A stretch of DNA of 64,000 bases from Mycobacterium kyogaense (GCF_003254575.1 NZ_QJUA01000010.1:85070-149069), one strand, 5' to 3'. Positions 30,279 to 39,044 are shown, numbered from the stretch's first letter. The notes: generated by a model not told the origin, from the sequence alone. Program-made: numbers and translations.

Positions 30279-30724
30279 TTGCAACCGTGATCGGACTCGG
30301 CAACGAGTTCCGGCGCGACGACGGGCTCGGGCCGGCCGTCGCTGCCGCCGTGCAGCGTCTCGATCTAGCCGACGTGAAAGTCGTCACCGTGCAGAATGAT
30401 CCGGTCGATGTCCTCGACGCTGTCGGGGACACAGACCTGGCGATCATCATCGACGCCGCCTCCGGCGGCGGCGCGATCCCCGGCCGAATCCGGCGCTGGC
30501 TGCCCCAGCAGCAACCGCCGATTGCGGTGAGCTCGCACGGCCTGGACCTGGCCGCGGTGCTCGCGCTGGGCCGGGCGCTGGGACGCGCGCCGACACGCAC
30601 GGTGGTGTTCACCGTCGATGCCGCCGATGTCGGTCACGGGTGCGGTCTGAGCCCGGCCGTGGCAGCCGCGGTGCCGCGGGCCGTCGCGGCGGTCGTCGAC
30701 GAGATCCACGGCACTCATGGCTGA
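30275..30724 (+). CDS. Hydrogenase maturation protease (HycI/HupD family)
   Basis: A 149-residue endopeptidase that removes the C-terminal extension of HyhL once nickel is inserted. The diagnostic GxGNxxxxDDG motif is GLGNEFRRDDGLG near the N-terminus, the first acidic residue being a nickel contact. A conserved HG element (SSHGLDLA) follows. ATG 30275 overlaps the hyhL stop (ATGA), so this is the fifth gene of the operon. No hypABCDEF genes are in the window, so the remaining maturation machinery must be encoded elsewhere. Confidence 0.88.
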   Translation: MIATVIGLGNEFRRDDGLGPAVAAAVQRLDLADVKVVTVQNDPVDVLDAVGDTDLAIIIDAASGGGAIPGRIRRWLPQQQPPIAVSSHGLDLAAVLALGRALGRAPTRTVVFTVDAADVGHGCGLSPAVAAAVPRAVAAVVDEIHGTHG

Positions 30725-30734
30725 TACGCCGCCC

Positions 30735-32093
30735 TCAGCCGACGGTGGCGGCGAGCGTCGCGACCGCCGTTTCGATCCCGGCGGCGAGTTGGTCGACATC
30801 GGCCGCGGCATCGAAGTCCCCGAGAATCCCGAACACCATCTCGTCGGCGTAGGTGAGGATCGCCACCCCGGTGCGCAGCCGCATCGCGATCGGAGGGATG
30901 GGCAGCACCCGGACGATGGGCCGCCCCATGATCGTCATGCGTTCGCGCGGTCCCGGCACGTTGGTCGCCAGGGTGACGATGCCGCGTTGCGGCAGGCGGG
31001 TGAGCGCCCGCACCGCCCACGCGGTGACGGGGAAGGGCATCAGGTTCGACAGCGCGACGAAGATGCCGCCCGCTTCCCGCTGCCCGCTGCCCTTGGCCGC
31101 GGACAATCGCCGGTGCACCGTCTGCAACTGCTCCACCGGATCCGCTGCGTCGGCGGGCAGCGCCGGCAGCATCAACGACACGCGGTTGTCGGTACGGTCC
31201 GCGGCCCCGTTCGAGCGCATCGAGACGGGCACCAGGGTGCGCAGCGACGTCCGCGCGGGTGTTTCGCCGCGGCGCTCCAGCGCGGCGCGGTAGCTGCTCG
31301 TGATCGCGGCGAGCGCGACGTCGTTGAGCGTCACGCCGTGTGCGTCACAGATGCGTGCGACGTCGTCGAGCGACACCGCCGCCGCGGCGAAGCGTCGCAT
31401 CGACGACACCGGGCCGTTGAGCGAGGAGGTCTGCGCGGGCCGCAGGATGGCGGTGGTCACCTGAAGAGCCCCGCCGACCGCCAACGCCGAGACCCGCGTC
31501 GCGGTGATCGCTGCCCGCCCCACGCCGCGCACCCATCCCACCGGGTTCAGACCCCAATCTTTCTGTTGTGAGGGCTTTTTCGCCGATTGCTGGGCGGCAC
31601 GGATCAAGGTGTCGTATCCCGGTGACTCGTTGTCGACCAGCCGCGAGAACAGGTGCATCGTGGCGATGCCGTCGGCCATGCAGTGGTGGATCTTGATGAG
31701 CATCGCCCATCTGTTGTCCTGCAGACCTTCGATGATCCAGCACTCCCACAGGGGCCGGTCCCTGTCGAGCCGGCGCCCCATCACGTCGCCGACCAACCCG
31801 TTGAGGGCGTCGCCGTCGCCAGGGGTCGGCAGGGCGGCGCGACGGATGTGGTGGGACAGATCGAAGTGCGGATCGTCAGCCCACTCCGGCGGGCCCAGAT
31901 CGAGGAGATGGGTCTGCAGCACCTGCCGGAACCGGGGGATGTCGGCGATCCGGTCGGCGAGGCCGCTGACGATCGCGTCGACCGCGGGCATGGGGCCCTC
32001 GAGGATGGACAGGCTCCCGACGGCGAGACTGACGTGCCGGTCGGAGTCTTCGGCCTCCAGGAAGCCGGCGTCGAGGTTCGTCAGATGCTCCAC
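30735..32093 (-). CDS. tgs1: Triacylglycerol synthase Tgs1 (WS/DGAT acyltransferase)
   Basis: A 452-residue wax ester synthase/diacylglycerol acyltransferase that makes storage triacylglycerol from acyl-CoA and diacylglycerol. The catalytic HHxxxDG is HHCMADG (His136, His137, Asp141); the C-terminal NVPGPRERMTIMG is the second family motif. The N-terminus MEHLTNLDAGFLEAEDSDRH strongly resembles Rv3130c. The start is a GTG; an adjoining GGGAGG gives tight spacing. In M. tuberculosis tgs1 is strongly DosR-induced. A possible weak box lies 33-52 bases upstream. It is convergent with the hydrogenase protease. Confidence 0.9.
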   Translation of the reverse strand: MEHLTNLDAGFLEAEDSDRHVSLAVGSLSILEGPMPAVDAIVSGLADRIADIPRFRQVLQTHLLDLGPPEWADDPHFDLSHHIRRAALPTPGDGDALNGLVGDVMGRRLDRDRPLWECWIIEGLQDNRWAMLIKIHHCMADGIATMHLFSRLVDNESPGYDTLIRAAQQSAKKPSQQKDWGLNPVGWVRGVGRAAITATRVSALAVGGALQVTTAILRPAQTSSLNGPVSSMRRFAAAAVSLDDVARICDAHGVTLNDVALAAITSSYRAALERRGETPARTSLRTLVPVSMRSNGAADRTDNRVSLMLPALPADAADPVEQLQTVHRRLSAAKGSGQREAGGIFVALSNLMPFPVTAWAVRALTRLPQRGIVTLATNVPGPRERMTIMGRPIVRVLPIPPIAMRLRTGVAILTYADEMVFGILGDFDAAADVDQLAAGIETAVATLAATVG

Positions 32094-32125
32094 CCTCCCA
32101 CTGTCAGGTGTGGCCGTGACCTGTG

Positions 32126-32145
32126 GAAGGGAACGATGTCCTCTG
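32126..32145. promoter_or_regulatory. Possible degenerate DosR box upstream of tgs1
   Basis: GGAAGGGAACGATGTCCTCT keeps outer GGGA and GTCC half-sites but not the central ACTWWAG. It lies in the only gap before tgs1. The similarity is modest, so transcription from the upstream gene is also possible. Confidence 0.35.
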
Positions 32146-32175
32146 CGACGGGGACCTATCTCACTCGGGCGGCGA

Positions 32176-32763
32176 TCAGGCGGTGTTGTTGGTGCGGCCG
32201 CCGTTGTCGGTCAGACGGCGCAGGTCACGGTCCCAGTCGGCGTGGCGGCCTCGATCGAGTCGCATCCGCATGCCCGCCCACGCGCCGACCGCGGCACCGG
32301 TGATCGTGACCCACACCGCCACCGCTGCGATCGCTGCCTGCACGGCTGCGTCTCTGTCGGTCAGGGGTGCTGCCCGCCGGTCTCCCGCGGAGTCGACCCA
32401 GATCATGATGTGATCGCCCGCGGTCATCTTCGGTGTCCGCATCTCGTCGGTGTGCGTGACGCCGTCGACCTGCCACCGGATCGGCGAGAGATAGGAGGTG
32501 TCGTAGAGCTGCGCCGTCACCTGACTGTCGCCCGTGACGATCGCCTCGACGGGCATGCGCTCGGCGCGCTGCACCGCGAACGACTGCGAAAACTGTTGTT
32601 CGACAGATTCTTTGAGCGATGCAGCGGGCAGAAGAGCGAAGACCGCCACGGCGATGACGACCAACAGCCCCATCGCCTCGACGCGGTCGCTGAACCGCAC
32701 CAGCGGGTGGCGGCCCGACAGACGTCTCGTCCAGACGCCGAATGTGGTTGCTAGGAAAGACAT
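32176..32763 (-). CDS. Rv1733c-like transmembrane protein
   Basis: A 195-residue membrane protein of the Rv1733c family, a DosR-regulated antigen family of unknown function. Two hydrophobic segments are visible at about 31-50 (GLLVVIAVAVFALLPAA) and 143-163 (AIAAVAVWVTITGAAVGAWAG), with an extracytoplasmic domain between that contains MIWVDSAGDR. The NPLVR-like segment HPLVRFSDRVEAM before the first helix also matches. ATG 32763 has GGAG upstream and lies 19 bases after the nitroreductase gene, so the two form an operon. Confidence 0.8.
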   Translation of the reverse strand: MSFLATTFGVWTRRLSGRHPLVRFSDRVEAMGLLVVIAVAVFALLPAASLKESVEQQFSQSFAVQRAERMPVEAIVTGDSQVTAQLYDTSYLSPIRWQVDGVTHTDEMRTPKMTAGDHIMIWVDSAGDRRAAPLTDRDAAVQAAIAAVAVWVTITGAAVGAWAGMRMRLDRGRHADWDRDLRRLTDNGGRTNNTA

Positions 32764-32782
32764 GATGACTCCGCGGTCGCGA

Positions 32783-33775
32783 CTATCCGGCTCGCTCGCG
32801 ACTGAGCCAGGTGACGACCTGGTTCAGCGGCCGGCGCGGTGTTCTGGGTAGGGCCTCGGCGTGGGCCGGCGCCCACCCGATGCGCAGCAACATCTGCGCG
32901 TGACCGCTGGAGCCGAAGACATCCTGTGCCACGGCGGCCCTGATGTCCGGTATCTCCAGCGGCCCGGTGATCGGGCAGCTCGCCAGACCCGCGGCGGTGG
33001 CGGTCAGCAGCACCAGGCTGGTCGCCTCTCCGGCACGCAACTGTGACATGCGGTCATCGGCGACGGTGCCCAACGCGAGGACCGCGGCATTGTCCTCGGT
33101 GGGTTCGGCGTCGGCCGGTTGCTCGAGTGCGGCGCCGGCGAAGATGCGAGCGGGGATCACGGCCCGCGGGTCTGTGTGTGGCGCGCTGCGGGCAGGGACG
33201 CCGGCGGTGGACCCGTATCGACCACTCCAGGTGGTCAATTCGGCCACGTAGCCGGGATCGTCGTGGTGTCGCCCTTCGGCGTCGATCACCCGCCGCTTGA
33301 GCGTGGTCAGCTCGTCGAACTGCCGCAGCATCACACCCGCTCGGGCCGCACGTGCCCCCATCAGGGCGATCGCAGCGCCGGGTACCGGCCTGCTGCTGTA
33401 GTTGCGCCGGTCTGTGCGCCGCCGCGGAATGGCGGAGGCGAGGACGATGTCTGCCTCCACGGGCCGGTACCGGCGCAGTTCTGCGGTCGCGAGGTGATCG
33501 GGCCTCTCCGCGTCGGGAAATCGGCGGATCTTCGCCTGCCACCCCACTGCCGCCAGGGCGATCTGCACGTGGTTCAGTGCCGCACCGCAGCTGAGGATCA
33601 GGTCGCGCGCATCGGGATCGGTGTGGGGAAGCGCCAGGTCGGGATTGGCGTAGAGGTCGACGCTGCGCTCACCGACCCGCCACAACCACGGTTGCGAGTT
33701 GTGGACGGACGGCGCCTCGACAGCCTGCGCCAGTGCCCACCGGAGGATGGTGGGGCTCGGTGCGTCAGAGGTCAT
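32783..33775 (-). CDS. Acg-family nitroreductase-like flavoprotein (first copy)
   Basis: A 330-residue Acg/Rv3131/Rv2032 family protein, with two half-nitroreductase folds fused. The motif APSVHNSQPW is at about 21-30 and the C-terminal half contains TAAGLASCPITGPLEI and RIGWAPAHAEALPRTPRR. In Acg the flavin is sequestered by a lid, and real nitroreductase activity is doubted. It is homologous to the copy at 57608. The start is ATG 33775. A DosR-like palindrome lies about 75 bases upstream, and the Rv1733c-like gene follows on the same transcript. Confidence 0.86.
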   Translation of the reverse strand: MTSDAPSPTILRWALAQAVEAPSVHNSQPWLWRVGERSVDLYANPDLALPHTDPDARDLILSCGAALNHVQIALAAVGWQAKIRRFPDAERPDHLATAELRRYRPVEADIVLASAIPRRRTDRRNYSSRPVPGAAIALMGARAARAGVMLRQFDELTTLKRRVIDAEGRHHDDPGYVAELTTWSGRYGSTAGVPARSAPHTDPRAVIPARIFAGAALEQPADAEPTEDNAAVLALGTVADDRMSQLRAGEATSLVLLTATAAGLASCPITGPLEIPDIRAAVAQDVFGSSGHAQMLLRIGWAPAHAEALPRTPRRPLNQVVTWLSRERAG

Positions 33776-33847
33776 CGGTGTCCGTCCTCATCGGCTCGTC
33801 GCAATGGTTCCGCTCATCAGCATGTCGTCTGACGCCGGGTGATGTAG

Positions 33848-33863
33848 AGGGTCTAAAGACCTG
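33848..33863. promoter_or_regulatory. Palindrome resembling a DosR box upstream of the Acg-like gene
   Basis: GGGTCTAAAGACCTGC contains the near-perfect palindrome GGTCTAAAGACC. It differs from the DosR core (GGACTWWAGTCC) by exchange of the A/T next to the G pair. It may be a variant DosR site or belong to another regulator. Confidence 0.4.
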
Positions 33864-33887
33864 CAGCGAGGGGACCTGCGGGCCGCG

Positions 33888-34670
33888 CTACGCCGCGGGG
33901 GTGATCAATCCGTACTGACCGTCGTACCGGTGGTAGAGCACGCAGGCGCGGCCGGCTTCGGCGTCGATGAAGAACAGGAACGGAACACCCAAGAGACGCA
34001 ACCGTTCCGGGGCATCCTGCTCCCGCAGGCACGCGAGAGGGTGAGGACTCACGGTCACGGCGTGTTCGAACGGCGCCAGGTGGCCGGCCACCGACGGAGA
34101 CACCAGCGCGAGCCGGTAGCCGCCGCCGGCGGTGCGATACAGCAGACCGACCGTGTGCGAGCCGATCTCGGTGAACAGGTGGAAGTCGTAGTCCAGCAAT
34201 TCCATCTCCGCGACCGCGTCGTCGACTGTGCAGGGCGTCATCGCGTAGGTCTTGCGGCGGACCAGCCGCCCCTCTGTGGTGGCCGGTGTGACGTTGACGC
34301 GCAGCTGGGCCGCCCGTGGTTCTCTGCGCCACGGGGGCACGCCGGCACTGCGATCACCCCGTCGGACGGCGAAATGCTCGAGCTGACGACGCAGTCTGGC
34401 CTCGAGGAGATCCACCGCCTCCCGCGCGGTGGCCGCGTGCACCTGGGCGCGGACCAGCCTGCCGTCGACGTCCAGGTTGGCTTGCGCGATCACCGGCGCT
34501 TCGACTGCGGGATCGTGGTGCCTGCTCAGCCGTACCCGGGCGGAGAGGACCGGACGATGCGACATCCGGCCCAGCTCACCGACTTTTCTGCGGGCGTAGT
34601 CGGCGGCGCCGGGTAGATCTCCGCTGACGGTGACATCGATGGTCGGGGACGGCGCGACGCTATGGCTCAT
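33888..34670 (-). CDS. Ribosome hibernation factor, RafH/Rv0079-like long HPF
   Basis: A 260-residue protein with an N-terminal HPF/RaiA domain (about 8-105, with VSGDLPGAADYARRKVGEL and HAATAREAVDLLEARL) and a C-terminal domain (about 130-258) ending in FLFFIDAEAGRACVLYHRYDG. It resembles Rv0079 and the M. smegmatis hypoxia factor RafH, which bind 70S ribosomes and hold them inactive. A good DosR-like box is 32 bases upstream. The start is ATG 34670. The C-terminal domain would be expected to bind or dimerise ribosomes by analogy with long HPFs; hibernation here is inferred from family. Confidence 0.85.
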   Translation of the reverse strand: MSHSVAPSPTIDVTVSGDLPGAADYARRKVGELGRMSHRPVLSARVRLSRHHDPAVEAPVIAQANLDVDGRLVRAQVHAATAREAVDLLEARLRRQLEHFAVRRGDRSAGVPPWRREPRAAQLRVNVTPATTEGRLVRRKTYAMTPCTVDDAVAEMELLDYDFHLFTEIGSHTVGLLYRTAGGGYRLALVSPSVAGHLAPFEHAVTVSPHPLACLREQDAPERLRLLGVPFLFFIDAEAGRACVLYHRYDGQYGLITPAA

Positions 34671-34701
34671 ACGTCCTTGCTACGTGCCCGCGCGGCTCCC
34701 G

Positions 34702-34719
34702 TTTAGGGCCGGAAGTCAC
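34702..34719. promoter_or_regulatory. DosR-like box upstream of the hibernation factor
   Basis: TTTAGGGCCGGAAGTCAC, read on the minus strand as GTGACTTCCGGCCCTAAA, fits the GNGACTTNNGGCCC form of DosR sites. It is 32 bases before the start at 34670. Confidence 0.65.
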
Positions 34720-34734
34720 GTTCTGCGGTCGGCG

Positions 34735-36078
34735 TCATCGCGGGTGCGCGACGCCCAGGGCGCGGGCCGCGGCGGTGGCCACGGCGCCGGCCAGCCGGGA
34801 GATCGGCGGGCTGCCGGGGGTGTGCACGGCGTTGGACAGGACCACGACGTAGGTGTCCGACCCGGGGTCGATCCACAGCGAGGTGCCGGTGAACCCGGTG
34901 TGCCCGAAACTGCCGACTGGAAAGAGAGTGCCGCGCGAGCCGGAGTATCCGGTGTCGATGTCCCAGCCGAGCCCACGCACCGCACGGAAGGGTCCCGGCG
35001 CGCTCGGCCTGTTCGGCGCCGTCATCGTCTGCAGTGTCGCCTGTCGAAGGGGAAAAGCGCTGGGACGCCCGGCTAATCGGTCCAGCAGCGCCTGGGCGAA
35101 GAGTCCGACGTCGGCCGCTGTGGAGAACACGCCGGCGTGACCGGCCACCCCACCCATGCGACGCGATGTCGGGTCGTCGACGACGCCGCGCATCACCGAA
35201 CCGAAGTGCGGATTGGTCGACGGCCGGCCCTCGGTGTCGAGCCGCGTCGGTGCGATGCGGCGCAGTAGTGCGCCGTTGCGTGCCACGGGTCCGGCCGAGG
35301 GCAGGTATCGGGTGTCGGTCATCCCCAACGGGGCGAACACGTTTCGTCGCACATAAGCGTTCTCCGGCTCACCGGTCACCGCCTCGACGAGCGCGCCGAG
35401 GAGCTCGAAGTTGATGTCGGAGTAGCGGAATGCCGCACCGGGCGGCGCCTCCAGCGGCGCGGTGAGCGCGCGCCGCAGACCTTCGGACCGGTTCTCGTGG
35501 GTGAGCCCCCACGGGTCGTCGAGGTTCACATCGCCCGGCAGGCCCGAGGTATGGGTGAGCAGGGTCCGTACGGTGACGTCCGTTCGGCGGGGATCGCGTG
35601 CCGGATTGAACGCCGGCAGATACCGCTGCACGGGATCGTCGAGACGCACCCGCCCCTGCTCGTAGAGCTGCATGACCGCGGTCGCCGTGGCGAGGACCTT
35701 GGTCAGTGACGCGATGTCGAACACGGTGTCGACGGTCATCGGCTCGGCGGGCGTGGCGACACCGTCGACACCCGGTTCGCCCGCCGGCTTGCGCACCCCA
35801 TAGGCATCCAACAGCGCGACCTGGCCGCGATGGCCGACCATCACCACCGCGCCGGGCAGCTGGCGACGCGCGATCGCGGATGTCATCAGAGCCGAGACCT
35901 GGCCCAGATCGCCCGGCGGTGGGCCCGGATACCCGTGGACCGGCGCGGCGTACGCCGGGGACAGCGCGGACCCGGCGTCCGGCCCGGGCGGGACGGCGAG
36001 CGTCGCGACCAGGCCGAGCACGGCGGCCGCCACCGGCAGCGACCGGCGAGCGACGGCGGTCAGGACACGAGGGGGCAC
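34735..36078 (-). CDS. Exported serine hydrolase of the beta-lactamase/DD-peptidase (class C esterase) family
   Basis: A 447-residue protein with a signal peptide (about 1-45; hydrophobic VLGLVATLAVPP, cleavage near YAA-PV). The serine penicilloate-type motifs are SLTK (SxxK) in FDIASLTKV, YSD in RYSDINFELL as the YxN/YxD element, and HTG in FGHTGFTG. There is no lipobox cysteine. Related enzymes are esterases, D-amino-acid peptidases or LpqK-like proteins; true beta-lactamase activity is unlikely to be its role. The start is GTG 36078. The only oddity is its position downstream of the STAS/SpoIIE pair by 44 bases on the same strand. Confidence 0.82.
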   Translation of the reverse strand: MPPRVLTAVARRSLPVAAAVLGLVATLAVPPGPDAGSALSPAYAAPVHGYPGPPPGDLGQVSALMTSAIARRQLPGAVVMVGHRGQVALLDAYGVRKPAGEPGVDGVATPAEPMTVDTVFDIASLTKVLATATAVMQLYEQGRVRLDDPVQRYLPAFNPARDPRRTDVTVRTLLTHTSGLPGDVNLDDPWGLTHENRSEGLRRALTAPLEAPPGAAFRYSDINFELLGALVEAVTGEPENAYVRRNVFAPLGMTDTRYLPSAGPVARNGALLRRIAPTRLDTEGRPSTNPHFGSVMRGVVDDPTSRRMGGVAGHAGVFSTAADVGLFAQALLDRLAGRPSAFPLRQATLQTMTAPNRPSAPGPFRAVRGLGWDIDTGYSGSRGTLFPVGSFGHTGFTGTSLWIDPGSDTYVVVLSNAVHTPGSPPISRLAGAVATAAARALGVAHPR

Positions 36079-36122
36079 CCACCGAGAGTGCCAATGCCGG
36101 TACGTCCAGGCAAGGCGCGCAG

Positions 36123-36458
36123 TCAGGACGCCGGACCGGCGGGCTCGGCTGACGCCACGTCGACGGTGATGATCTCCGCGACACCACTGACGCGCAATGT
36201 CGTCATCAGCAGGGGCGGGGCAACGATCACGGCGATGCCGTCGGCCGCGGCGTACAGCACGTTGATCGCGGCGCTGTCCAGATATCCCACCCCGGCGAGG
36301 TCGACGGTCAACGGCGCACCCGATCGCGTCGCCTCCGCGGTGACGTCGGCCAGTGCCTGTCTGAAGGCGCCGATGTTGCTGAGGTCGATCTCGCCCGCCG
36401 CGACCAATCGAAGGTCCCCGGCGCCCGCCACGACGTCGAAGGAAAGCTGTGTCGGCAT
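36123..36458 (-). CDS. STAS-domain anti-sigma factor antagonist
   Basis: A 111-residue single STAS domain, the protein that, when unphosphorylated, binds an anti-sigma kinase and frees a sigma factor. The motif VDLAGVGYLDSAAINVLY includes the phosphoacceptor serine in DSAA. The ATG at 36458 overlaps the upstream phosphatase stop (TGATG), so the two are translationally coupled. Its natural kinase and phosphatase are probably the two catalytic domains of that upstream protein. The target sigma factor is not in the window. Confidence 0.85.
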   Translation of the reverse strand: MPTQLSFDVVAGAGDLRLVAAGEIDLSNIGAFRQALADVTAEATRSGAPLTVDLAGVGYLDSAAINVLYAAADGIAVIVAPPLLMTTLRVSGVAEIITVDVASAEPAGPAS

Positions 36459-38959
36459 CAAAGAATCCTCGCGGACAGATTGACGGTGGTTCCTGCCTCG
36501 TCGTGGTCGACGGTGATGTCGTCCATCAGCAGGCGCATCAGCGTGACCCCGCGGCCACGCGTCGAATCGGGCACGTCATCCGGTACCTTCCAGGCGCCGG
36601 AATCGGTGATGGTCACCCGGACCCGATCGGCGGTAGCGCTCGCCCGCAGTGCCACGGTTCCGTCTGGATCGTCACGGTGCCCGTGCTCGATGGCGTTAGC
36701 CACCGCCTCGCCGGTGGCGACCAGGATGTCGACGACCTGGTGGGGTCCGACTCCGGCGTGGTGCAACCAGTCGCGCAACGCGGCGCGGGCGGGTGCCAAC
36801 TGCTCGGCGTGGGCCGGAAACGTTCGCTCCAGCGGTGCGGTGGGCCGGTACAGGAGCAAGACGACGTCGTCGTGATAGCCACCGGCGGGCGCCAGCCCGG
36901 CCATGACGGTGTCGACGACCTCGTCGAGCGCCGCGCCGCGATGCTCGCGGACCACCTCGAGGGCCCGGAGGAGACCGTCGTCCAGCGTCGCCCCCCGCCG
37001 CTCGACGAGGCCATCGGTGTAGAGCATCAGCGTCGCCCCGGCGGGCACGACGGCCCAGGCTTCCGGCCGCGGATGGCCGGTGCGAACCCCCAACGCGATG
37101 GTGTGTCCCCCGTCGAGCACCTCGACGGAACCGTCGGCCAGAACCAGTGCCGGCGGCGGATGCCCGGCGCTGGAGTAGACCAGCTCCCCGGTGGCGGTGT
37201 CGAGGATGACGCACACCGCGGTGGTGCATTGCGCACCGGGAAGGCGTGCCGCGAAACGGTCCAGTCGCGACAGCGTCGCCGCGGGGCTGGGATTGTCGAA
37301 AAGCAGTGCCCGACAGGCACTCCGCACCTGCCCCATGATGGTGGCAGCGGTCAGACCGTGGCCCACGCAGTCGCCCACGATCAGGGCGATACGGCCGTCG
37401 TCGAGATCGACGACGTCGAACCAGTCTCCGCCCACCTGCAGGGGCCGGCTCGCCGCCTCGTAGCGGACCGCGAACCCTTGCGGCAGCCGGGCCGGGCCGA
37501 GAATCGCATGCTGGAGCGCCAGCGCGGTCTCGCGCTGCTGATCCACCTGGTGCACCCGGTGCAGCCCCTGGCTCAACCGGCCGGCCAGCACGGTCAGCAG
37601 AGTCTGGTCCTCGAGCGTGAAAGCGCGGGTTTCGGCCAGCTCGATCCGCACCACCAGAACACCGTCGGGATGCTGGATCGCCACCGCCGCCACGCCCGGC
37701 TGCGGAATCACCGGGGCGAGCAGGTCACCGCCGCGGATGTCGCGAATCTGGTCCTGCACCTCGGAGGGCAGTTGCGACCATCGCATCGGTTCGGTGCAGC
37801 TGACGACCCGGGGCTCGCCTCCGGACCCGCCCTCGGCGAAGGTCACCGCCATGACCTGCTGGGCTCGCCACAGTCGACGCAGCTCGTCGACTGCCGCCCT
37901 GAGCGCGTCATCCACTGTTTCCGCTTGTGCGAGTTGGCGATTGAGCGCATTCTCGCGGCTCGCCGCCAGGGCGAGCGCGAGGGCGGCGTGGCGAGCGAAA
38001 TCGCTGACCAGTTCGAGATAGTCGTTACCGAAGGGCGGCTGCAGCGGGCGGCGGGCGACGGCGATGACGCCGAGCATCGTGTCGTCGGCCATCAGCGGCA
38101 TCACGATCGCCGACCGCTCCCCAACGTCGGTGAACCCCTCGATCGGGTACTGGAACGAGTCGGTGATCAACGGCAGTCCGCGACGCGCCACGCCGCCCGT
38201 GGTGGACCCGTCCATCGGGACCTGACGGCCGATCACCTCGGCCGCGTACCGGCCCGCGGTCGCGGCCACGACGAGGGTCGCGGGGTGATCGGCGGGGAGG
38301 TCGGGTTCGCTGGGGACCAGCAGGATGGCCTGCTCGGCATCGGCCAGTTCCAGTGCCAGGTCGACGATCAACTGCAACGGTCCGGTCTGCGGGTCACCGG
38401 AGAGCAACGCGGTGGTGATCTCACGGCTGGCCTTCGTCCACTTCGCCGCTTCCCGTTCGCGCTCGAACAGCCGGGCGTTGTCGATCGCCGACGCGGCTGC
38501 GGTGGCCATCGCCCGCACCGCGGCATCCTGCAGGTCGGAAAAGGTTTTCCCTGGTTCATCGTGGAGCAGGTAGAGCGTGCCGAATTTATTGTCACGCACC
38601 ATGATCGGTACGGCCAGCAGGGCACTGAGCGGCTCGGTGGCGATCCGCAGATCCAGATAGCGGTTCTGCCGCGAGAGGTCGTCGATCCGAAGTCCGTCGC
38701 CGACCGAGACCAGGGTGAGCCGCCGGAGCACATCCTGGTGCGCGCTGTCGTCGATGCCTGCGCAGACGAACGTCGGCGTCCTGCTGTCACTTTGACGGAT
38801 CGCGAACACCCCGTAGCGCGCTTCGCTGAGCTCGACGGCCGCGCTCACGATCCGGCGCAACGTGACTCCGAGATCCAGGTCGGAACCGATGCCGACGATC
38901 ACGCGCACCAGCTGCGTGGCGTCGTCGCGCGCTGCGACGAGTTCACGTCTCGTGCTCAC
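36458..38959 (-). CDS. GAF-GAF-SpoIIE phosphatase with C-terminal HATPase (RsbU/RsbW fusion)
   Basis: An 833-residue cytoplasmic signalling protein. The first GAF (about 10-165) and the second (about 180-330) resemble the DosT GAF-GAF arrangement, followed by a third GAF-like segment and a PP2C-type SpoIIE domain. The latter has metal-binding motifs GGDWFD, VGDCVGHG, LYTDGLVE and DDVVLLLY. A C-terminal anti-sigma kinase ATPase follows, with ATGEAVANAIEHG and RGRGVTLMRLLMDD. Phosphatase and kinase thus oppose each other in one chain, similar to Rv1364c except that the STAS domain is a separate, coupled gene. GAF1 lacks the haem His seen in DosT. The start is ATG 38959. No DosR box is obvious. 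Confidence 0.87.
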   Translation of the reverse strand: MSTRRELVAARDDATQLVRVIVGIGSDLDLGVTLRRIVSAAVELSEARYGVFAIRQSDSRTPTFVCAGIDDSAHQDVLRRLTLVSVGDGLRIDDLSRQNRYLDLRIATEPLSALLAVPIMVRDNKFGTLYLLHDEPGKTFSDLQDAAVRAMATAAASAIDNARLFEREREAAKWTKASREITTALLSGDPQTGPLQLIVDLALELADAEQAILLVPSEPDLPADHPATLVVAATAGRYAAEVIGRQVPMDGSTTGGVARRGLPLITDSFQYPIEGFTDVGERSAIVMPLMADDTMLGVIAVARRPLQPPFGNDYLELVSDFARHAALALALAASRENALNRQLAQAETVDDALRAAVDELRRLWRAQQVMAVTFAEGGSGGEPRVVSCTEPMRWSQLPSEVQDQIRDIRGGDLLAPVIPQPGVAAVAIQHPDGVLVVRIELAETRAFTLEDQTLLTVLAGRLSQGLHRVHQVDQQRETALALQHAILGPARLPQGFAVRYEAASRPLQVGGDWFDVVDLDDGRIALIVGDCVGHGLTAATIMGQVRSACRALLFDNPSPAATLSRLDRFAARLPGAQCTTAVCVILDTATGELVYSSAGHPPPALVLADGSVEVLDGGHTIALGVRTGHPRPEAWAVVPAGATLMLYTDGLVERRGATLDDGLLRALEVVREHRGAALDEVVDTVMAGLAPAGGYHDDVVLLLYRPTAPLERTFPAHAEQLAPARAALRDWLHHAGVGPHQVVDILVATGEAVANAIEHGHRDDPDGTVALRASATADRVRVTITDSGAWKVPDDVPDSTRGRGVTLMRLLMDDITVDHDEAGTTVNLSARIL

Positions 38960-39044
38960 CGGTCACCGCCCTCGAACTGCGACGTCATCGGCCCCACCGT
39001 ACCCACTGCACGCGGAGGGAAACCCGCAGGACACGGCCGCCATG

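Noticed and set aside
33870..33884. GGGGACCTGCGGGCC as a DosR site near the end of the hibernation factor gene
   Set aside because: Its second half does not fit the palindrome and it lies at the gene's stop; GC-rich words of this kind are frequent.
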